Shown piece after piece: positions 33,991 through 42,679 of a DNA stretch of 64,000 nt. The translations under genes were made by a program, and so were the position numbers. Position 1 is the stretch's first letter. Every line of letters begins with the position of its first letter. The stretch is from Clostridium_X cadaveris. GTDB taxonomy: Bacteria; Bacillota; Clostridia; Clostridiales; Clostridiaceae. The notes below the pieces were generated by a model that searched no databases, was not told where the DNA came from, and was given only the letters and a program-made list of their open reading frames with translations. Location of the stretch: assembly GCF_039521325.1 (NCBI RefSeq), contig NZ_BAAACD010000034.1; one strand, 5' to 3'.

Positions 33991-35307
33991 TTAAAAGCAC
34001 TCTTCATAGATAGTTCTCACAAAATCGTATTGGCTCATATCTTCAAAGTTGTTAAAAACTTTCACTATTGTATTAGGTGAAGATATAAGTAATATCCTTC
34101 CCCCATCTATGGAGTCAACATCTATATCCTTTGGTAGATTAAATTTATACGAAACTGATTCAATGTCATAGCCGTAACCCTTCATGTTTTTTATGATTCT
34201 ATCTTTTTGAAGTTTTATAGTCCATTGATAATTACTTTTTAACATATCGTAGCTAATATGTCTGCCCTCTGTACCACCTGAATAATGCAAGTTTTCCGCC
34301 AATATACTTTTACTATACCTCTCATATATCTCTTCTGGATTTCCATCTTTATATCCTAAATCTAATAATGTAAAAGTTGATTTTTGTGGTAAATCTGAAT
34401 CTTCTTCATTGCTATTATTTGTAATCATCAATCCAAACATGGTTATATTTATAGTAACAATTATGGTTATTAAAATTCCTATAACAGATATTGCAAACTT
34501 AGCAGGTTTTGAATATTTCCTTCTATTTATAAATTTCTTTATAAAAATCACTCCAAAGATTGATATTAAACTAATGCTAAACATAACTGCAATAATACTT
34601 AATATATCATTCGTGCTTGACACAGCAAATATTAATACAAGCATAGATATTCCAAGATATATTTTATTTAAGCAATTTTTTCTCTTAAGCTGCTTATAAT
34701 TATTATAAGGAATAGATTCATCATTCTTTTCCTTAATCTTGCTCCTTATAGCCCATATAAAAAAGCTGATCACTGATGTTAAATTCATAGCTATAACTGA
34801 TAGCATCATCACTCCGCTAAATAAGCTTAAATTTGAAGTAAGGTTATATTCTAAAGTTCCTTGAAAAAACTGCAAATACAGATTAAATCCAAATAATACT
34901 GCTACCAAAAGATTCATAAATACATTATATAATGATGATTTAAAGATAGCTGTAAACTTTTCTCTATTATCAGTTTGAATAGGTATAATGTTTTCTACAT
35001 CCGACCTATAAAACACTTGAATCTTCCCTGCCTGACATATATACTTCCACCCTGCTGCTATGCAGTATTCTCTGTAGTCCATAGCCATATCTGAGTCTTC
35101 TGTATCCAAAACTGATATTTCGCAAAATGCATCTACTGAATATTTTAATTTTTTAGGCTCTATCTTTTGAAAAGTAAATAGACATCCATTTATCTTTTCT
35201 AAAATCCATCCTTTTTCAGCCATATCCTCTAAATATTCTTCCACCGCTGTACACTCATATGGCTGGTACATAAAGTACGTAGTTTTCTTATTCTTATCCC
35301 AAATCAT
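33991..35307 (-). CDS. DUF2812-domain membrane protein (intact copy)
   Basis: 438 residues. N-terminal DUF2812 domain (about 1-110; TTYFMYQPYECTAVEEYLED, MAEKGWILEKINGCLFTFQK, YREYCIAAGWKYICQAG), then about five membrane helices (125-150, 165-190, 215-275, 285-310) and an extracellular C-terminal part. Genes of this kind follow PadR regulators, as here: it overlaps the PadR gene by about 14 bases, so translation is coupled. Possibly an envelope-stress or drug-response membrane protein; function is unknown. The ATG at 35307 has GGAGGGG upstream; the adjacent ATG at 35310 is an alternative. Confidence 0.83.
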   Translation of the reverse strand: MIWDKNKKTTYFMYQPYECTAVEEYLEDMAEKGWILEKINGCLFTFQKIEPKKLKYSVDAFCEISVLDTEDSDMAMDYREYCIAAGWKYICQAGKIQVFYRSDVENIIPIQTDNREKFTAIFKSSLYNVFMNLLVAVLFGFNLYLQFFQGTLEYNLTSNLSLFSGVMMLSVIAMNLTSVISFFIWAIRSKIKEKNDESIPYNNYKQLKRKNCLNKIYLGISMLVLIFAVSSTNDILSIIAVMFSISLISIFGVIFIKKFINRRKYSKPAKFAISVIGILITIIVTINITMFGLMITNNSNEEDSDLPQKSTFTLLDLGYKDGNPEEIYERYSKSILAENLHYSGGTEGRHISYDMLKSNYQWTIKLQKDRIIKNMKGYGYDIESVSYKFNLPKDIDVDSIDGGRILLISSPNTIVKVFNNFEDMSQYDFVRTIYEECF

Positions 35308-35623
35308 CATACCCCTCCATCATAAAGCTTTTTCCATCCTCAACCATAGTCTCTAGTCTTCTATATTCATCTCTTAAAATCTCTTTTCCATAATCAGTGA
35401 TTATATAACTCCTTTTTCTTCCTACTACTTCTGTCTCTCTTATCATATTTTCCTTTTGAAACTTTCCAAGAAGTGTGTACAAGGTTCCCGGTCCAACCTT
35501 CACACGGCCTCTAGAAATTTCAAGAACAGCCTCCATTATATCTACACCACATCTTTCTTTCATTAAAGACATCAAAATGTAGTACATAGGCTCTGTCAAA
35601 TTTTGAAATTGCTCTCTTGGCAT
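35294..35623 (-). CDS. PadR-family transcriptional regulator
   Basis: 109-residue PadR winged-helix regulator: TEPMYYILMSLMKERCGVD, VGPGTLYTLLGKFQKENMI, RKRSYIITDYGKEILRDE. Intact counterpart of the broken PadR gene at 23 kb. AAAGGATGATATAA precedes the ATG. Its own promoter contains two copies of a 19-bp dyad, one between the -35 and -10 boxes, indicating self-repression. Downstream partner is the DUF2812 membrane protein, probably induced by a small aromatic or drug-like ligand by analogy to other PadR systems. Confidence 0.92.
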   Translation of the reverse strand: MPREQFQNLTEPMYYILMSLMKERCGVDIMEAVLEISRGRVKVGPGTLYTLLGKFQKENMIRETEVVGRKRSYIITDYGKEILRDEYRRLETMVEDGKSFMMEGYDDLG

Positions 35624-35638
35624 TTATATCATCCTTTC

Positions 35639-35657
35639 AATATCGATACTCGATATT
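35639..35657. promoter_or_regulatory. PadR operator copy 1
   Basis: AATATCGATACTCGATATT: AATATCG-N5-CGATATT. Lies downstream of the promoter, before the PadR ribosome site. Confidence 0.8.
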
Positions 35658-35666
35658 TATACTTTA

Positions 35667-35695
35667 ATTCTAATATCGTTATACGATATTGTCAA
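35667..35695 (-). promoter_or_regulatory. PadR-DUF2812 operon promoter with operator copy 2 in the spacer
   Basis: Minus strand -35 TTGACA (35690-35695), 17-base spacer, -10 TAGAAT (35667-35672). AATATCGTTATACGATATT (35672-35690) covers exactly the spacer. The two operators are 33 bp apart, three helical turns, so two repressor dimers could sit on one face. Confidence 0.85.
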
Positions 35696-35709
35696 CGTGT
35701 CTTAAATAA

Positions 35710-35753
35710 AAAAAGAAAAATACCACAGTGTTTTTCAAAATCCTGTAGTATTT
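35710..35753 (-). terminator. Terminator of the YjdF-like gene
   Basis: AAATACCACAG / CTGTAGTATTT stem (one mismatch), T-rich on the minus strand. Confidence 0.7.
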
Positions 35754-35762
35754 CTCATATAG

Positions 35763-36173
35763 CTAATGTCCTTTATGCTTTTCTTTTCTCTTACTTTGCT
35801 TAAGCTTAAATTTTTCTGCCTCTTCTATACTCCTCTGAAGCTTAGTATGCTTTTTCTTCTCAAGTTTATTATTCTCGTACTGCTCTTTTAAAGCTACCTG
35901 AGCCTTTGTTCCAATGCCTTGTTCTTTAGTTTCTCTCTTTATTTTTCTTTGAAGCCTTTTAGGATTTTCTTTTTTTATCAGATATGAATTTTCTTTTTCC
36001 ATTATAGCCCCGACAAATTTAAGTTTATTATACTTAGTTAATATAAATTCATAAATTTCCTCATCTTTAGGCTCATCTCCAAAAGTCACCTTGCTTACAC
36101 TGTAACTCTTTCCTTCATGCTCTTCAAACACACCAACCCAAAATGGTTCTTCAAAAAATATGGTTAGTTTAAT
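35763..36173 (-). CDS. yjdF: YjdF-family (DUF2992) protein with an apparent ATT start
   Basis: The recognisable YjdF C-terminal part contains GDEPKDEEIYEFILTKY and a basic, helical tail rich in Lys and Glu (NPKRLQRKIKRETKEQG, STKAQ-like GTKAQVALKEQ). YjdF relatives begin MKLTIYF-DGQFWVGV. Here the frame upstream of the first GTG continues as K-L-T-I-F-F-E-E-P-F-W-V-G and is preceded by ATT (36171-36173), with AGGA ten bases before it. So either ATT is used, as in infC, or the start was lost and the GTG at 36131 gives a shortened protein. Function unknown; the family is linked to azaaromatic-sensing riboswitches in other Firmicutes. Confidence 0.72.
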   Translation of the reverse strand: MKLTIFFEEPFWVGVFEEHEGKSYSVSKVTFGDEPKDEEIYEFILTKYNKLKFVGAIMEKENSYLIKKENPKRLQRKIKRETKEQGIGTKAQVALKEQYENNKLEKKKHTKLQRSIEEAEKFKLKQSKRKEKHKGH

Positions 36174-36209
36174 TTAAATATTATCCTATGGAGTTTTATT
36201 CCTTAGCCC

Positions 36210-38366
36210 TTATAATCCTGCCTTTTTAAATTCACCATGAAAAAAGTGTAATAATTTATGAAATGGTTTCTTAAATAATATTAGCAAAAAGAATCCAAAT
36301 CCTAATAAAAGTAATATCAAAATATCCACCACCGTATTATGAATTTGTGGTCCTGCTATAGCTTCTCTAAATCCTAAAATAGAATAGGTAAATGGTAGAT
36401 ATGGATTTACAATTTGAAAAAACTTCGGATTTGTTTGTATTGGATATAATCCTCCTGCCCCTGCTATTTGAATGACCATAATAATTACTGCAATGGCTTT
36501 TCCCACATTCCCTAGTACAGAATCAAGGGTAAATATTATAACTGTAAATACTATAGAGGTCAAAATAGTCATAAACATAAACAACCCAAGGCTTTCAGGC
36601 ACTACCCCAAGTATAAATACATCTCCGATGCTTATTATTATTCCCTGTATTAATGATATTGTTAAAAATATCAACATCTTACCAAAGTGCTCATGGATAA
36701 GAGTTGCTCCTTCTATATTTTCTAATCCCTTAAATTCCGTTGAAAGTATAGTGCTTGCTAATAGAACTCCTACCCAAATTGCTAGAACAGTGTAAAAAGG
36801 TGTAATCCCAACACCAAATACCCCTCCCTTATATACTTCCTCCTCCTTAACATCTATTGGTGAAGCTATAAAGTTTGAGATACTTTCCGGATTTTTCCCC
36901 ATGATTGATATTATATTATTTATACTATCTTCATTGATTCCCTTAGTCTTGTTATTCAATTCATTTAAGGAACTTTGAAATTTTTGTAGCTTAGTGGCAG
37001 TGTCTCCAGCCTGCTTACTTGCTACTTCAGTTGAAGCTATACCAAAGCTTGCTAATGCATTTAATTGAGGAATAATTATCTTTGTACCCTCTAAAATATT
37101 ATTTGCCATAGATGATTTATCCATAATCTTATTTGATGTAATATTTACAGCGGAAACTCCTTCTGAGTAAAAACTGTTTGAAAGCTGTATTAAATTAGCA
37201 GTAACTTCATTTGATACTTGTGATAAGGAATCTAATAATCCGTTTATATCTTTTGAAGGTGACCCACTATCAATACTTTTAGATATTGAATTTAATATAT
37301 TTCTCTGTGCCTTAACTAACTCATTATTCTTATCTAACTTGTTTACTATCTTAGAGATGTCCTTGCCACTTTTAAGCGAATCGATAACACCAGAATACGT
37401 CATTGCTCCATTACTTATCTTGTCCATCTTGTTTAGATTACTGCTATACTCAGATGATTTTTCTTTTAATTGATTTCTAATACTAGAATTATTGATATTC
37501 TTTAGTTCTGCTATGAGCATCTGATTTTTTGAGTTTATCACTTGAATTTCCATCACATTATTTTTGCAATTAGTTAGTAGAGAATTTAATGCACTTTGAG
37601 TAATACCAATTAACTCTTTTCCACTAACGGTTGCACTTTGCAGATTTTCAATTTGATTTGAAAGTACAGGCAAAGTATTTTTTACTTTGTATAAATAATC
37701 TTCAAGAGAAACTGCATGATCAGTAGAATCATTTATTAATTTTATAGTTTTATCAATATTTTCACTGGTATAATTCATGGCATCTCGAATTTGAAATATT
37801 TCAGCTTTATTAGTCTGAAGTTCTCCTCCTAGTGAGTTCAAAAATGTAAAGGCTTCCTTATTAACGGTTTCCACAAAATTTGTTGTGATTTTTTTTGTAA
37901 GTTTGTCCTTTACAACTGCTGTAATTTTTGTTGCGATAGCATTTGCTTTTTCATTTGCCCTATAAATTATATCTGGCTTTTTGGGGTTTAATGTAACTAA
38001 TGTAGCTAGTGAACTTGAAAAATCACTTGGAATCTCTATTAATGCATAGTATTTCCCTTCATTGACGCCATAATTCCCCTGCCACTGATCCACAAACTGC
38101 CAGCTAATTGAATTATCTTTTTTTAATTCTTCAATAATCTTTGCTCCAACATTTATATCTTTTCCTTCAAGGGATGTACCTCTGTCATCATTGACAACTG
38201 CGACAGGTAAATTGCCTGTATTGCTATATGGATCCCAACATGCCTTAATATTTATCCATGCATAAAGAGAAGGGATAGTGCAAAGTATAAGCACAGTTAC
38301 TAGAGCAACTTTATTCTCTACAATTCTTTTAAAATCTTTTATATATATATACCAAATCTTCTTCAT
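36210..38366 (-). CDS. YhgE/Pip-family membrane protein (copy A)
   Basis: 718 residues. A first membrane helix near residues 20-40, a YhgE-type extracellular beginning (INIKACWDPYSNTGNLPVAVVNDD), a long helical extracellular region rich in Asn, Ser and Lys (200-470), and five membrane helices near the C-terminus. YhgE/Pip proteins relate to EsaA/YueB and serve as phage receptors or secretion and export factors. It follows its paralogue by ten bases, so the two make an operon and probably a heteromer. AAGG-type site before the ATG (CACTATGAAGAAG). Precise role unknown. Confidence 0.88.
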   Translation of the reverse strand: MKKIWYIYIKDFKRIVENKVALVTVLILCTIPSLYAWINIKACWDPYSNTGNLPVAVVNDDRGTSLEGKDINVGAKIIEELKKDNSISWQFVDQWQGNYGVNEGKYYALIEIPSDFSSSLATLVTLNPKKPDIIYRANEKANAIATKITAVVKDKLTKKITTNFVETVNKEAFTFLNSLGGELQTNKAEIFQIRDAMNYTSENIDKTIKLINDSTDHAVSLEDYLYKVKNTLPVLSNQIENLQSATVSGKELIGITQSALNSLLTNCKNNVMEIQVINSKNQMLIAELKNINNSSIRNQLKEKSSEYSSNLNKMDKISNGAMTYSGVIDSLKSGKDISKIVNKLDKNNELVKAQRNILNSISKSIDSGSPSKDINGLLDSLSQVSNEVTANLIQLSNSFYSEGVSAVNITSNKIMDKSSMANNILEGTKIIIPQLNALASFGIASTEVASKQAGDTATKLQKFQSSLNELNNKTKGINEDSINNIISIMGKNPESISNFIASPIDVKEEEVYKGGVFGVGITPFYTVLAIWVGVLLASTILSTEFKGLENIEGATLIHEHFGKMLIFLTISLIQGIIISIGDVFILGVVPESLGLFMFMTILTSIVFTVIIFTLDSVLGNVGKAIAVIIMVIQIAGAGGLYPIQTNPKFFQIVNPYLPFTYSILGFREAIAGPQIHNTVVDILILLLLGFGFFLLILFKKPFHKLLHFFHGEFKKAGL

Positions 38367-38376
38367 AGTGCTCCTC

Positions 38377-40545
38377 CTATTCCCCTACCCCTGATTCCTC
38401 AAAGCTTTCCTCAAAATATTTAATTTTACTATATAATGGCTTTTTCAAGAAGAATCCTATTAGAATAAATATCATAACATAGCTTAATAGAACTACTATA
38501 TCTAGTGCTACTTTGGATGAAAGAGGACCAGCAATAGCCTCTCTATATCCTCCTATAGCATAGGTGAACGGAAAAAAAGGCTGGAAAATTCTAAAAATTA
38601 AAGGATCTACCTGTATAGGATAAGTTCCTCCAGATCCTGCAAGTTGTACTACCATTAATATTATTGCAGCAACCTTTCCTAAATTTCCAAATACGCTCAT
38701 TAAAGTATAAACAATAGTTGAAAATGCAAGTCCAATTATTACTGATATCATGACCAATAAAAATGAATTAACGGTATATACATGTAATAGAAAAATATCT
38801 CCAATAGAAACTATTAACCCTTGTAGCATTCCTAATACTGCAAAATATAGAAGTTTACCAAAATACTTCTGCCTTGGAGTATAATGATCTCCTTCTGGAA
38901 TAATAACTGGATTCACTTTAAGCACTGATATTAACATAAGTGCTCCTACCCAAAGGGCTAAAACTGAATAAACAGGTGCCATGGCAGATCCATAGTTAGG
39001 TATTCCATAGACAGGTTCTTCCTTTAGGTTTATAGGACTTGAGATATAGTTTCCCATAAGATTCGGATCACTTTGAAGAATGCTTATTATTGCAATTAAA
39101 TCATCTTCATTTGTTTTTTCTAGCGCTGAACCAAGTACTGAGATTATACCTTTAAAGTCCTTCAATTTATTACTTAAATCCTTTGTTATAGTTCCTGCCA
39201 AATTTGATCCTTCTATTCCAAGGGAAAGCATGTTATTAATCTGTATAGACAATCCCTCTGATGTTTTTAATATTTCAGCGGCATCCTTAGTGGAACTTAT
39301 TAGCTCCTTGGAAATACTATTAAGTTGAGGTCTTGCATTATTATCATAATCTAATAAAATATCTGTACTTTCTTGGACAGACTTATTTGTTAAATCATTT
39401 AATAAGGCTATCACTTCACTATTAATATTATTTGTTTCTAGAAGGTACTTTTCTAGTTTTGATAAATTATCCTTTTCCTTATTTAAAGTCTCCTCTAAAT
39501 TTCTTAATGATAAAATAAGCTTTGCAATTTCTTCATTATTAGCTGTTTTATTTAAGCTCTCTAAATATTTAATTATGGAATCAGAGCTTGTTATGGCTAC
39601 ATTTAATCTACCTTCTATTTTTATCATGTCATTGGTAATATTAGATTTAATTTCCTCGCTACTACTTTCATTAATATCTTGTACTAATGAATGATTTTCC
39701 ATGGACTCTACCTTTAAATCATTAAGAATTATCCTTATGTTGTTAAAGGATTGATTTAAAGTTTGCTGTACCGTTTCACCTAGATTAGCAGCATTAGTAG
39801 TGCTGTTTTCAAGGCTTTGAATTCCATCTGTCATTTGAGGTATGCTTGTCTTTAATTCTACCAAATAACTATTTAGTGCCTCTGCTTCTAAGCTTCCATT
39901 ATCTAAAGCATTTTCTATTTCATCTAGATGTTTATTGGCATAAATAATCCCTTTTCTAAGCTCCACCAATTCGTTTCTTTTTGACTCTAAATCTTCTCCA
40001 ACTATATTAACTTTTTCAAAAACTGTCTTATTTACAGTAGAGATAAAGTTGGTTGTGATTTCTCCAACTATTTTTTCCTGTGCAACTTCAGTTATTTTTC
40101 CAACTACAGGTGTTGCTTTGGAGTTTACCTTATAAATTATCTGAGGTTTTTTAGGGCTATTTGAAGTTAAACTTGTAATATTATCCGAAAAATCTTCAGG
40201 AATTACGATCATTGCATAATAAGCTCCATCTACAAGTCCCATATCTCCTTTTTTTAAACTTACAAAATCCCAACCTATACTTTTGTTTTCTTCTAAGTTA
40301 CTAATAACTTCTTCACCGACGTTCATCTGATTTCCTAAAAATTTTGTACCCTTGTCCTCATTTACTATAGCTACTGGTATTGTGCTTGTATTACTATAGG
40401 GGTCCCAACAGGCTTTTATGTTTATCCATGCATAGAGCGCTGGAATAATACATATTGCAAGTACAACAATTAAAGCTATTGGATTTTTAGCTGTGCTTAC
40501 TACATCTCTTTTAAAAATTTTAAGAATATTTTTCACTTTTGTCAC
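38377..40545 (-). CDS. YhgE/Pip-family membrane protein (copy B)
   Basis: 722-residue paralogue of the previous protein: same N-terminal helix, INIKACWDPYSNTSTIPVAIV near 34, coiled extracellular middle and C-terminal group of helices with FGNLGKVAAIILMVVQLAG near 605. The two proteins share the layout throughout and overlap functionally or form one complex. First gene of the pair; a 133-base gap separates it from the small MerR-like gene upstream, whose product could be its regulator. No ATPase is adjacent, unlike ABC exporters. Confidence 0.88.
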   Translation of the reverse strand: MTKVKNILKIFKRDVVSTAKNPIALIVVLAICIIPALYAWINIKACWDPYSNTSTIPVAIVNEDKGTKFLGNQMNVGEEVISNLEENKSIGWDFVSLKKGDMGLVDGAYYAMIVIPEDFSDNITSLTSNSPKKPQIIYKVNSKATPVVGKITEVAQEKIVGEITTNFISTVNKTVFEKVNIVGEDLESKRNELVELRKGIIYANKHLDEIENALDNGSLEAEALNSYLVELKTSIPQMTDGIQSLENSTTNAANLGETVQQTLNQSFNNIRIILNDLKVESMENHSLVQDINESSSEEIKSNITNDMIKIEGRLNVAITSSDSIIKYLESLNKTANNEEIAKLILSLRNLEETLNKEKDNLSKLEKYLLETNNINSEVIALLNDLTNKSVQESTDILLDYDNNARPQLNSISKELISSTKDAAEILKTSEGLSIQINNMLSLGIEGSNLAGTITKDLSNKLKDFKGIISVLGSALEKTNEDDLIAIISILQSDPNLMGNYISSPINLKEEPVYGIPNYGSAMAPVYSVLALWVGALMLISVLKVNPVIIPEGDHYTPRQKYFGKLLYFAVLGMLQGLIVSIGDIFLLHVYTVNSFLLVMISVIIGLAFSTIVYTLMSVFGNLGKVAAIILMVVQLAGSGGTYPIQVDPLIFRIFQPFFPFTYAIGGYREAIAGPLSSKVALDIVVLLSYVMIFILIGFFLKKPLYSKIKYFEESFEESGVGE

Positions 40546-40678
40546 ATCCTAAATTAATACTAATGACTTCAACATACCATATGTTAACAGTTTTCTGCCT
40601 TAATTTAAAGTCAAACTTATGGATTTTATGTGAATTTTTATACTTACCAGTCATTTTTTATATTACTTATTATTGAAT

Positions 40679-40948
40679 TTAAATATTATCTTTATCCATT
40701 AGGATTTTCTTTATTTCATCAATCCTATGTCCCTGCCTTTTCAAAATTTTTATCTCTTCAATTCTCTCCATTGCTCTTTCTCTTGGAAATCGCCTAGTCA
40801 AATTTTCTTCCTCTTGATTAAAAGGCAGCATACCTTCTTCAGTATAAAATTTTAAAGTGCTATATCTTGAATTCGTAAGTCTTACCAACTCACCAATGGA
40901 CACATATTCTGACTCAAGAATTTTTTCCATAGATCTTTGTCTTGACAT
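40679..40948 (-). CDS. Small MerR-type DNA-binding protein
   Basis: 89 residues, mostly a MerR-like winged helix: YVSIGELVRLTNSRYSTLKF followed by YTEEGMLPF and a second part RFPRERAMERIEEIKILKRQGHRIDEIKKIL. It stops where MerR proteins begin their dimer helix, so it is a stand-alone DNA-binding domain with at most a short coil. It lies 17 bases after the uncharacterised 328-residue gene and upstream of the YhgE/Pip pair. A GGAG lies about 13 bases before the ATG, a poor spacing; the ATG six codons later is the alternative start. Confidence 0.75.
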   Translation of the reverse strand: MSRQRSMEKILESEYVSIGELVRLTNSRYSTLKFYTEEGMLPFNQEEENLTRRFPRERAMERIEEIKILKRQGHRIDEIKKILMDKDNI

Positions 40949-40965
40949 CTTTTAATACAACTCCT

Positions 40966-41952
40966 CTAATTAGGATATCTTCTAAGTCGTACTCCATGAA
41001 TAGTCGTTCTTCCTCCTGTGGACGTAGGAATGGCTTCATAAAGTATATTATCAATTTTAATGAGAACTATCTTTTCCCCTCTCATTACTTCATACCTGTG
41101 CCCCCCTTTAGCTAGACGTGACGTAACTGCCTCTAATCTCTGCTTAGGATTCGAAAACCACTCTTCTGTATCTATAAAAACAGATTGCGAACGTTCAAGC
41201 CAAGGAAATACAAAGTTTAACCCTATTCCAGTTGGTGTCTTCATTGCATTCTTCTTTGCTCTCAAAAATTTCTTTATGGCTATTTCCAAGCCATGATATA
41301 TATTTATTTTAAAAAGTATTTTTGCCAAATACACTTTTTCAGACAGCTCATTCATCTTCACCACAATCTCTTCTAATTCTTTGTTAGAGAAAACCTCTTG
41401 AAAACATGCACTCTCACGTAAAAGCCAAAGCATAAAAATAGTTTCATCGCTTACTGGTCCTTCCTCTAAAATCTCCGCGCGTATGCTTTCAATAATTCTA
41501 GTATAAACTTCACTTTTAGTTCTGTATTCCTTCATATCTACATCCATACTGTCATAATACAAATCACATCCTAAAAGATTTGGTATCTCCTCAATAAGCT
41601 CCTCCCCCTCTAAAGAATCTACCATAGTCTTTTCTAAATTCGCTAAATCTTTTTGCGATAAATTTGCTGCTTTAGTAAGCCACCATGAAAAATTGCCTTT
41701 ATCCTCTTCCATTTTTAAGATTGATTTAAAAACAGTTTCCGTATATAGCATTGTATTCTGATTATTAAATATACTTTTATCCAATATTAATTGTCCTTGA
41801 CTTTCTCTTAAGCATCCCTCTAAATAAGCTTCTAAAATAACTGCTGCTGCCATGCAGTTTAGCGATACCTTTTTTGACACAGTCATAGTCTTAGCATCTT
41901 GTGCATTTAAAGCTATAAGAGAAAAGCATTGTGATAACTTTAAATCTTTCAT
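40966..41952 (-). CDS. Uncharacterised protein, possibly GPP34-like
   Basis: 328 residues, cytosolic. The N-terminal part (LSQCFSLIALNAQDAKTMTV, then NCMAAAVILEAYLEGCL) resembles the start of GPP34-type (Golgi phosphoprotein-like) bacterial proteins, which bind phospholipid headgroups, but I am not sure. Central region is helical (LSEKVYLAKILFKINIYHGLE), followed by a basic C-terminus ending HGVRLRRYPN. The ATG at 41952 has AAAGGAG eight bases upstream. Downstream is the small MerR-like protein in the same transcript. Not otherwise recognised. Confidence 0.62.
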   Translation of the reverse strand: MKDLKLSQCFSLIALNAQDAKTMTVSKKVSLNCMAAAVILEAYLEGCLRESQGQLILDKSIFNNQNTMLYTETVFKSILKMEEDKGNFSWWLTKAANLSQKDLANLEKTMVDSLEGEELIEEIPNLLGCDLYYDSMDVDMKEYRTKSEVYTRIIESIRAEILEEGPVSDETIFMLWLLRESACFQEVFSNKELEEIVVKMNELSEKVYLAKILFKINIYHGLEIAIKKFLRAKKNAMKTPTGIGLNFVFPWLERSQSVFIDTEEWFSNPKQRLEAVTSRLAKGGHRYEVMRGEKIVLIKIDNILYEAIPTSTGGRTTIHGVRLRRYPN

Positions 41953-41987
41953 ACACATATCTCCTTTTGTAAATTTATTACTTTTAC

Positions 41988-42008
41988 TTACTACTTACTA
42001 CTTATGAT
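41988..42008. repeat. 7-bp short tandem repeat
   Basis: CTTACTA repeated two and a half times just upstream of the 328-residue gene, at the edge of the ABC-F remnant. Confidence 0.6.
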
Positions 42009-42241
42009 TTAATATTATACTCTCTTTTCATAATTGTCAAACTTTTTAATTCTTCTTTCGCATCAATATTTAGATGATTAGTAGGTTCATCTAGAAGCAA
42101 AATATCAGGTTTTTCTAATAAAAGCTTTCCTAAAATAATCTTACTTCTTTGACCCCCGCTAAGCTCTTGCGTTTTTCTCTCTAATAATTCTTTAAATCCC
42201 AGACCTGAAGATATTCCATTTATCCTTGATTCTATGGATTT
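42002..42241 (-). pseudogene. ABC-F ATPase remnant
   Basis: A broken open frame containing SSGLGFKELLERK, the ABC signature LSGGQRSK and the Walker B region ILLLDEPTNHLNIDAKEEL, then a stop at 42002 in a non-homologous tail. No start, Walker A motif or second ATPase domain remains nearby. Likely the relic of a duplicated or transferred ABC-F (ribosome-protection type) gene. The intact ABC-F gene in this window at 55-57 kb is different in sequence. Confidence 0.8.
42014..42040 (-). promoter_or_regulatory. Possible promoter inside the ABC-F remnant
   Basis: Minus strand TTGACA (42035-42040) and TATAAT (42014-42019), both consensus, but with a 15-base spacer, which is shorter than usual. Would drive the 328-residue gene. 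Confidence 0.45.
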
Positions 42242-42307
42242 AATGTTTCATCTATTCTAACTTACCATGATCCATGAAATAGTAACAAGTTCATAAACAT
42301 TTCTGTA

Positions 42308-42382
42308 TCAATTATGCTCAATAAAAAGTAGGTGATGTAAAATTTCCTCTGGAAGGATATCCTGCGCTTTTTCATATCTCAT
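42308..42382 (-). pseudogene. Remnant resembling the start of a CD3324-type protein
   Basis: 24 codons from ATG, after AGGAGCAATG: MRYEKAQDILPEEILHHLLF followed by a stop after EHN. The beginning fits the N-terminus of small CD3324-family (Mor-like) proteins, but the frame ends where the helix-turn-helix would begin. Together with the ABC-F relic, it marks 42.0-42.4 kb as eroded DNA. Confidence 0.45.
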
Positions 42383-42421
42383 AAATCATTGCTCCTATCT
42401 ACATCTTACTTTGTAAATAAG

Positions 42422-42505
42422 GCACAACAATAAATAAAACATGAATTCAAATTAATTCTCTAATTAGCTCTGAACAAATTGTTTCATGTCTTACTATAGT
42501 TGTGC
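42422..42505. repeat. Nested inverted repeats in the eroded region
   Basis: GCACAAC (42422-42428) pairs with GTTGTGC (42499-42505); inside it ACATGAA (42439-42445) pairs with TTCATGT (42483-42489). It could be a hairpin of an old small mobile element or a folded RNA. I found no flanking target duplication. Confidence 0.4.
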
Positions 42506-42610
42506 AGATCTGCTGACTGTCCTAAAGAACATAATCGTTACTTTATGAAGAAAAATATTTAATCTTACTCTTCATAGAAAGAACTCCTAACCCATTTAAC
42601 TTTAAATATA

Positions 42611-42650
42611 AAAAACTTAGCGTCAGTTACTAATTTTAACTGACGCTAAG
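42611..42650 (-). terminator. Terminator of the YitT pseudogene
   Basis: Perfect 14-bp stem CTTAGCGTCAGTTA / TAACTGACGCTAAG, followed by TTTTTT on the minus strand. Confidence 0.85.
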
Positions 42651-42679
42651 AAAACTACTCTATCTTTTAATGTACATAT

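Noticed and set aside
35696..36209. yjdF-type riboswitch beside the YjdF gene
   Set aside because: Only 36 bases separate it from the upstream gene; too short for the known riboswitch and no matching structure was seen.
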